From Pterois miles (lineage: Eukaryota > Chordata > Actinopteri > Perciformes > Scorpaenidae), in the NCBI GenBank assembly GCA_947000775.1, contig CAMQGK010000441.1:62001-126000 (forward strand): a stretch of 64,000 bases of DNA, read 5' to 3'. The notes under the pieces are model-generated. The model did no database searches. It saw only the letters and a program-made list of their open reading frames with translations, and was not told the DNA's origin. Shown one piece after another: positions 58,741 through 64,000 of this stretch; within the stretch, counting starts at the first letter, position 1; each line of letters opens with the position of its first letter. Both the position numbers and the translations under genes were made by a program.

Positions 58741-61635
58741 TCGTCGTGTGCAATTAGCACTGCCTCTCTGAGTTGTCTGTTTCCACGGTGGAGTCTGCGG
58801 GAGCTAAGCCGGGAGTGTTGATTGGAACTGCTGAAGCTCCCAGTCCGTCTGCCATCTGTTCGACCCCAGACCTATCCCGTGTTCCTACCTGCTACCACGA
58901 CCTCAAGGAGGTATTTAGTAAGAGTCGGGCTACAGCCCTCCCTCCCCACCGGGAGTATGACTGTGCTATTGACATTCTCCTTGGCTCTACGCTCCCCAAG
59001 GGGAGGCTGTACTCCCTGTCCGCTCCTGAGGAAGATGCTATGCGGGAGTATATTGATACCTCCCTCGCCGCAGGAATAATTAGGCCGTCTTCCTCTCCTG
59101 CCAGAGCGGGGTTTTTTTTTTTGTCGACAAAAAGGATAAGACTCTCCGCCCCTGTATTGACTATCGCGGGCTAAATGACATAACTATAAAGAACAGATAC
59201 CCACTTCCACTCATCTCCTCCGCGTTCGAACAGTTAAAAGGGGCTAAGCTTTTCACTAAGCTTGATCTAAGGAACGCGTACCATTTGGTAAGAATTAAAG
59301 AAGGAGATGAGTGGAAGACCGCTTTCAACACACCCAGTGGCCACTATGAATATCTAGTGATGCCTTTTGGTCTTGCTAACGCCCCAGCGGTTTTTCAGTC
59401 ATTAGTAAACGACGTTCTCCGCGACATGCTGAACCAGTATGTTTTCGTCTATTTAGATGACATTCTTATTTTTTCTCCTGACTTACAAACACACATTCAG
59501 CATGTCCGCCATGTTCTCCAGCGCCTCCTCGACCACCATCTGTTTGTAAAACCCGATAAGTGTGAGTTTCATGTCGATACCGTTACCTTCTTGGGCTTTG
59601 TGGTCTCCCCGAACCATCTTCATATGGACCCGGAGAAGGTAAGCGTGGTAGCTAATTGGCCTACTCCAACTAACAGAAAACTAGTTCAGCGCTTCCTTGG
59701 TTTCGCTAACTTCTACCGAAGATTTATCAGGAACTTTAGCTCCGTCGCTGCCCCTTTACATGCACTCACGTCTCCCCAGGTCAAGTTTGTTTGGACCCCT
59801 CTGGCTGATCAGGCTTTCCGCCGGCTTAAATCTTGTTTCACCTCTGCTCCCATTCTCACTCTTCCAGATCTGAGACGTCAGTTTGTGGTGGAGGTGGATG
59901 CTTCAGACACCGGGATCGGAGCCGTGTTATCTCAACGTTCTGAGGGGGATAACAAGCTCCATCCCTGCGCCTACCTGTCCCGCAAACTAAGCCCGGCTGA
60001 GCGTAATTATGATGTGGGTAATCGCGAGCTGCTAGCAGTTAAGTCGGCATTAGAGGAGTGGAGACACTGGCTAGAGGGAGCAGAGCAGCCTTTCTTGGTA
60101 TGGACTGATCATAAAAACCTCGAATATATTCGCACTGCTAAGAGACTGAACTCCCGCCAAGCCAGATGGGCGTTATTCTTCACGCATTTCAACTTTACAC
60201 TGTCTTATCGCCCTGGTTCAAAGAACGTTAAGCCTGATGCTCTGTCTCGCCTTTTTGACCCTGACCCGGCCCCTAAGGCTCCTGAACACATTGTGCCTCC
60301 CTCCTGCATAGTGGGACCTGTTACCTGGGGTATCGAGGGTAAAGTGAGGGAGGCTTTAAGGGGGGTGTCTGTTCCTGAGGGCTGCTCACCTAATAGACTG
60401 TTTGTACCAGTTCCTCTTCGCGCTCAGGTGATCCACTGGGCCCATACCTCCCGCATCTCTTGCCACCCAGGAACGAGGAGAACTATGTTTGTAATCAAAC
60501 AGCGTTTCTGGTGGCCTTCCATGGAGAGAGAGGTGGGAGAGTATGTGTCCTCCTGCCCGGTCTGTGCTCAGAATAAGTCCTCTCATCGCCCTCCTGCTGG
60601 ACTTCTTCATCCTCTTCCAGTTCCTCTACGCCCCTGGTCCGACATCTCCCTGGACTTTGTGACTGGTCTCCCCGTCTCTCAAGGTAACACCACTGTTCTG
60701 ACAGTGGTTGACAGATTCTCTAAAATGGTTCATTTCATACCTTTGGCAAAGTTACCCTCCGCCAAGAAAACGGCGGAGGTGATGCTCTCCCATGTTTTTC
60801 GACTACATGGTTTCCCTAGAGACGTGGTGTCGGACCGGGGGCCCCAATTCATCTCGAGGTTCTGGAGAGAGTTCTGCACCCTCATAGGAGCCACAGTAAG
60901 CCTCTCATCCGGCTACCACCCTCAGTCCAACGGGCAGACGGAGCGGCTTAATCAGGAGCTGGAGACGGGTCTGCGCTGTTTGGTCTCCCAGAACCCGTCC
61001 ACCTGGAGCAGGAACCTGATCTGGGTGGAGTACGCGCACAACACGCTTCCCTGCTCCTCCTCTGGCCTGTCGCCGTTCCAGTGTGCCTACGGCTACCAAC
61101 CCCCGCTGTTCCCTGAGTGTGAAAAGGAGGTCAGCGTCCCCTCGGCTCACGCCCTCATTCGCCGGTGTCGCCGGGTGTGGAGGGGCGCTCGGCAAATGCT
61201 GCTCAGGAGCGGAGCCCGCTGCAAGACTGCGACAGACCGCCACCGGACCCCAGCACCCACCTACCGTCCTGGTCAAAGGGTATGGCTCTCAACTAAAGAC
61301 TTACCTTTAAAAGTTGAATCCAAGAAATTAGCTCCTCGTTTTGTTGGTCCATTCCCTGTGTCAAAAGTTATTAACCCTGTTGCTATGAGACTACAACTTC
61401 CCAGATCAATGAGAGTGCACCCCACCTTCCATGTGGGACGTCTCAAGCCTGCCAGGCCCAGCCCTCTGGTCCCAGCCTCCAGACCCCCACCACCCCCCCG
61501 GATCGTGGACGGAGGCCCAGTCTACACGGTCAAGCGCCTGCTTGCTGTTCGCCGTCGGGGTCGAGGTCTTCAGTACCTGGTGGACTGGGAGGGTTATGGT
61601 CCGGAAGAGAGGTCCTGGGGGGGGGGGGGGGGTCC
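58741..61635 (+). pseudogene. Ty3/gypsy chromovirus pol (RT, RNase H, integrase, chromodomain)
   Basis: The best-preserved retroelement here. It starts abruptly before the RT (LPPHREYDCAIDILLGSTLP); 5' LTR, gag and protease are missing. A T-run at about 59111-59120 shifts the frame near FFFL. From 59285 a frame of 790 codons stays open. It carries RT with VFVYLDDILIF (about 59445-59470), RNase H (VEVDASDTGIGAVLSQ), the integrase zinc finger (HWAHTSRISCHPG ... CPVCAQNK), and the integrase core with LDFVTGLP, SDRGPQFISRFW and NGQTERLNQELE. The final chromodomain-like piece is VYTVKRLLAV then YLVDWEGYGPEERSW. Such chromodomains are thought to steer integration towards chromatin marks. The chromodomain runs directly into a 12-G tract next to the LTR, so its last helix is missing. 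It cannot be autonomous. Confidence 0.93.
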
Positions 61636-62151
61636 TGTGACACCATCTGTTTCCTAAGTTACGTTTGTATTTTGTTTCCTCTTTACTTTAGTTTCTTCTA
61701 TTTCCATATCCTGTTTTATTTTGAAGTTACTAACCTCCCTCTCGTTTCAGATCACTGCACTTCCTGCCCTCATGTGTTCCACGCCCCCGTGACCTACTTC
61801 CCTACTCTGCACGGGTGTTTCGAGTTGTCTGGGCCCCACCCCTGATTGTGTCCACCTGTGTAGCGTTCAATCACTCCTCTTGTATTTAATGTGTCTGCTC
61901 CCCTCCTCATGTTGCCAGTTCGTATTTGATCCTCGGAGAGAATACTCCTCGCGTTTGTTTCCTAGTGCTTTCTACCAGAGATTCTTGACCCACTACCTGT
62001 TTTCAGACCCTGCCTCTAGCCTAGCCCTTGTCGGAGTTCTTTGCCGGTTGGACTGATTTTTGTGTACCGAACCCTGCTTATTAAAGCTTTTTCTGAACTT
62101 GATCTGAGTCGTGCCTATGAGTTCAGTTCTGGGCCTGACCTGGGCATTACA
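61636..62151 (+). repeat. 3' LTR of the gypsy element
   Basis: Begins TGTGACACC after a poly-G polypurine tract and ends GGGCATTACA; about 516 bp, with a TTAAAG near the 3' side. The repeat unit resumes at 62152 ('acactggactgatctc') in its exon B part, whereas the left break lies in exon A. The insertion therefore came with loss of part of a unit and no clean target duplication can be defined. Confidence 0.85.
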
Positions 62152-63738
62152 ACACTGGACTGATCTCATGTTCACTTCAGTGAAAAAACACAAAAACTCA
62201 GTCATGTAACATGATCCGTTGTTCAGTCTCATACTGATGTTGGTTAACATGAATCTTCTTCAGTAGTAAATCAGTTGAAGTTTATATAAAACACCATTAT
62301 TTATTTGTATTTTTGCAGAGACTCAGACTGAGTGTTGCTGTAGTTCAGCGGCTCCTTTACAACAATGAAGAAATGCTGATTCCCGACCAGGTCAGATGGA
62401 TGACGGACCACAAGACGGACAGAACGGACGGAAACGCCTGTGTTTTCGTGGACTAGGTAAGTAAGCTGCACATTAAAGGAACATTTTATCATTTTGGGAA
62501 ATATGCATATTGATTTTCTAGCCAACAGTTAGATAAGAAGATTGTCACCTCTGTAAATATGTAGCTGCAGCCAGCTTCAGTCGTGTCAAAGATGAAGCCT
62601 ACACATGTTTTCCAGACTCGTATAACCTGTGATACCAATGATCAATGCAGATTTATTTTGACATGAATTAGTCTTCGTAGTTGATTATTATAGCTGAAGT
62701 CTGGGAGACACTGACAGCAGACCAAGAGAAGGATCCACATTCCTGACTTGTTTCTGATCTCACAGGACAGGACTCTTCCCGGAGAGTGGACGTGAACCGA
62801 ACCACACCAAGCCAGCAGCATCACACAACCAGTCTGATGTGAGTAAGCTCCAGCACCACAGCAGTCCACTCAAAACACTGCACCACCTTCAGCTCCACAC
62901 TTTACACACTGGACTGATCTCACGTTTATATTAGTCAAAATAACAAAAACTCAGCCATGTAACATGATCCTGTGTTCAGTCTCATACTGATGTTGGTTAA
63001 CATGAATCTTCTTCAGTAGTAAATCAGTTGAAGGTTATATAAAACACCATTATTCATTTGCATTTTTACAGAGACTCGGACTGAGTGTTGCTGTAGTTCA
63101 TCGGCTCCTTTACAGCAATGAAGAAATGCTGATTCCCGACCATGTCAGATGGATGACGGACCACAAGACGGACAGAACGGAAGGAAATGCCTGTGTTTTT
63201 GTGGACTAGGTAAGTAAGCTGCACTCTAAAGGAACATTTTGTCATTTTGGGAAATATGCATATTGATTTTCTAGCCAACAGTTAGATAAGAAGATTGTCA
63301 CCACTGTAAATATGTAGCTGCAGCCAGCTTCAGTAGTGTCAACGATGAAGCCTACACTTGTTTTCCAGACTCATATAACCTGTGACACCACTGATCAATG
63401 CAGATTTAATTCCACATGAATTAGTCTTCGTAGTTGATTTTTTTTTAAATTGAAGTCTGGGAGACACTGACAGCAGACCAAGAGAAGGATCCACATTCCT
63501 GACTTGTTTCTGATCTCACAGGACAGGACTCTTCCCGGAGAGTGGACGACAACCGAACCACACCAAGCCAGCAGCATCACACAACCAGTCTGATGTGAGG
63601 AAGCTCCAGCACCACAGCAGTCCACTCAACACACTGAACCGCCTTCAGCTCCACACTTTACACACTGGACTGATCTCATGTTTATATTAGTCAAAATAAC
63701 AAAAACTCAGCCATGTAACATGATCCTGTGTTCAGTCT
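62152..63738 (+). repeat. 755-bp tandem repeat, array 3 right part
   Basis: Exon A starts at 62319 and 63072, both with TAG|GTAAGT junctions. The array ends at 63738 in the 'tgtgttcagtctc' motif, where unrelated sequence begins. Confidence 0.95.
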
Positions 63739-64000
63739 CTGTTAGGTTCAAACATAACACACAGGAAGAAATGAGAGGCCGACACAAACCCAGATCTTTT
63801 TTCTTGCAAGGGGAGACAAGACACCACTGTAGCACCGCTGCTACAGAATCCTTCTCCAAAGAGTCTTGGTCTCCCCCGGCCTTTTATTTAGGTTGGGCAG
63901 TCAGTAATACTTGCATAGTCACACAATCTTCTATCAGGCACATTCTATCACATAGTCATTTACACAGAATTACAAAGCAAGTATGTAGTAGTATAATCAT
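63739..64000. mobile_element. Possible LTR start at window edge
   Basis: Sequence beginning 'tgttaggttcaaacataaca' interrupts a repeat unit cleanly and resembles the first bases of an LTR. It has no coding content and leaves the window, so neither an end nor a target duplication can be seen. Confidence 0.3.

Overview
The window looks like a teleost fish nuclear genome, probably a percomorph. The evidence is spliced genes with GT-AG introns, a tRNA-derived SINE with an RTE-like tail, CR1/L2-type LINEs with (TTATC)n tails, Tc1, hAT and piggyBac remnants, and a chromodomain Ty3/gypsy element. Intact protein-coding content is low and the region is dominated by repeats. All family names rest on my reading of motifs; no database search was possible.

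The dominant structure is a tandem repeat of about 755 bp. It occurs as array 1 on the minus strand (3.24-16.57 kb, split by retroelements), one odd solo copy on the plus strand (23.2-23.8 kb), array 2 on the plus strand (29.48-45.12 kb, 21 complete exon-like cores) and array 3 on the plus strand (56.6-63.74 kb, split by a gypsy element). I count 37 full or partial copies of a 138-nt exon-like core ('exon A'). It has a pyrimidine-rich acceptor, one conserved reading frame of 46 codons and a consensus GTAAGT donor. About 307 nt downstream is a second acceptor-led segment ('exon B'). The spacer between them includes the end of a dispersed terminal-inverted-repeat transposon. The protein encoded by exon A is not one I recognise.

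Region by region: 0-3.2 kb holds a SINE fragment, a dead Tc1 transposase and a degenerate two-exon PB1/ubiquitin-like gene fragment. 3.2-16.6 kb is array 1, interrupted by gypsy LTR/gag, a nearly full-length but frameshifted LINE, a gypsy RT fragment and an antisense gypsy gag-to-RT fragment. 16.6-18.4 kb has a TIR transposon and an L1/Tx1 fragment. 18.46-21.76 kb holds the best gene, seven exons coding for a 471-residue protein with a C-terminal TOG-like domain (TOGARAM/FAM179-like). 22-29 kb has a SINE, the solo repeat copy, dispersed repeats, a LINE fragment, a (TA)n tract and a CpG-rich candidate promoter. 29.5-45.1 kb is array 2. 45.1-47.8 kb has a Tc1 end, an ILF3-like pseudogene and a piggyBac fragment running into it. 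48.6-49.65 kb (minus) holds a two-exon coiled-coil gene. 52-56 kb has a SINE and a hAT element, both with target-site duplications, plus LINE fragments and another candidate first exon. 56.6-63.74 kb is array 3 with a long gypsy pol.

The most interesting signal is the amplified exon-like repeat. Its copies fall into discrete splice-junction classes (open GAC|GTAAGT, stop TAG|GTAAGT, dead GAC|ATAAGT), and the solo copy lacks the transposon insertion and carries a longer open frame. This looks like the end of a gene that was invaded by a transposon and then amplified in tandem. Whether any copy is transcribed cannot be read from sequence alone.
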